Shown piece by piece: positions 56,173-56,789 of a stretch of 56,789 bases of DNA (its first letter is position 1; each line of letters begins with the position of its first letter). This DNA comes from Perkinsus olseni (lineage: Eukaryota > Perkinsozoa > Perkinsida > Perkinsidae). The translations under genes were made by a program, and so were the position numbers. The stretch lies in contig JABANP010000337.1 of assembly GCA_013115135.1 (NCBI GenBank), positions 1 through 56,789 of the forward strand. The letters are read 5' to 3'. The notes below the pieces were generated by a model. It had not been told where the DNA came from, ran no database searches, and saw only the letters and a list, made by a program, of their open reading frames with translations.

Positions 56173-56789
56173 CTGGCCAGCACCGCCAGTTACGTTCCCT
56201 TGAAGAGCGGTGATGCGGTTGAAGGCAGCGCGCGTCGTGTCACCACCGAGCACCGAGGGATTGAACTCTCCATGTCAGCCGACCGAGGCATCGCCGCTGA
56301 GTCACCTCTCGGCTCTGCCCCCGAATCCCGATAACGGCCGGCGCTACCGAATCAGCTCTAGCTTTGGGTAAATTTTAGAGAAGACTATTGAACTGTTGCT
56401 GTATTTGACGACGTGTAGGGACTATCGTTGTCAGTCACTACCATTATACCTGTGGTATTTACCCTACGCTGGCTGGCTGCTGCAGCTGACGACCCCGAGG
56501 AGTCTCAGTCCCGAGCGGCGACGGAAAACTTCACAGCCATTTCTGATCGAAGAAAGCGACTGAATCGAGGTGGCTCATCTTGAAGGTTGAATGTCTCTAG
56601 CTAAGTCGGTGCAGAGCTGCCATCACCACTAGTCCTGATTAGCGACTCAACACGCAGATGAATCGAGCATGTCGTATGCCGCTCTGATCACTCTGCTAAT
56701 GGCTTTACCTCCCCATAGTCTCACAACTGGAGGCCCAACAGAAGGTCGTAGCCTTGAGCAATACGTAACTGAACTGTGAAGCACAATGA
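56173..56789. other. Right end, tRNA-like stretch, no gene
   Basis: On the minus strand about 56323-56246 reads as a tRNA-like sequence: an A-box-like GACTCAGCGG, then GAGTTCAATCC (B-box-like), flanked by ends that can pair (CCGAG... ...CTCGG). The T-stem does not pair well, so it is not a functional tRNA. The rest shows no gene. Confidence 0.35.

Noticed and set aside
1..56789. Trans-spliced leader gene of dinoflagellate/perkinsid type
   Set aside because: I looked for the conserved leader core ending GGCTCAAG and saw none by eye in this window.

Overview
The window looks like nuclear DNA of an intron-rich protist, most likely a Perkinsus-like alveolate (inference). The reasons are protein genes broken by many very short introns (mostly about 40-55 nt, GT...AG), a CCCH zinc-finger protein of the type common in perkinsids and dinoflagellates, a flagellar kinesin-9, and low-complexity gene spacers with CTG/GAT microsatellites. 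There is no bacterial operon logic, no rRNA, no CRISPR array and no complete mobile element that I can see.

Layout. 1.6-2.5 kb: CCCH protein (-). 3.7-6.5 kb: a WD40-like gene and an AT-hook/zinc-ribbon gene (-), possibly one gene. 6.7-8.6 kb: secreted NXPE-like SGNH esterase (-). 9.1-11.6 kb: DHHC palmitoyltransferase (+). 13.0-14.4 kb: Mei2-type RRM protein (-). 16.6-18.6 kb: unrecognised multi-exon gene (+). 20.0-22.5 kb: SH3-domain protein (+). 23.8-27.0 kb: kinesin-9 (+), ending against a dispersed repeat. 28.4-41.0 kb: a duplicated unit (intronless PGM2-type phosphoglucomutase plus a small cysteine-rich peptide gene, dead in the second copy) with a cytochrome P450 and a second repeat copy between the two units. 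41.3-49.8 kb (-): METTL17/Rsm22, a stefin-type cystatin, a BAG6-like ubiquitin-domain protein, mitochondrial-type ribosomal protein uS8. 49.9-56.2 kb (+): ribosomal-L1-domain nucleolar protein, nucleostemin-type GTPase, PAP2 phosphatase.

Shared themes: mitochondrial translation (METTL17, uS8), 60S ribosome biogenesis (L1-domain protein, nucleostemin GTPase), and membrane or secretory functions (DHHC, P450, PAP2, NXPE-like, cysteine-rich peptide). Neighbours do not form an obvious pathway.

The most unusual signal is a recurring tRNA T-arm/B-box-like motif (GGTTCGAACC and variants, in either orientation) inside many of the short introns. In at least two places a hairpin or B-box segment interrupts a coding frame without GT...AG borders, and removing exactly that segment restores the frame. 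A tRNA-like element with A-box, B-box, pairable ends and a T4 terminator sits between genes at 19.1 kb. Together these suggest intron gain from small tRNA-derived elements. All exon structures here were read by eye, so gene ends in particular are approximate.
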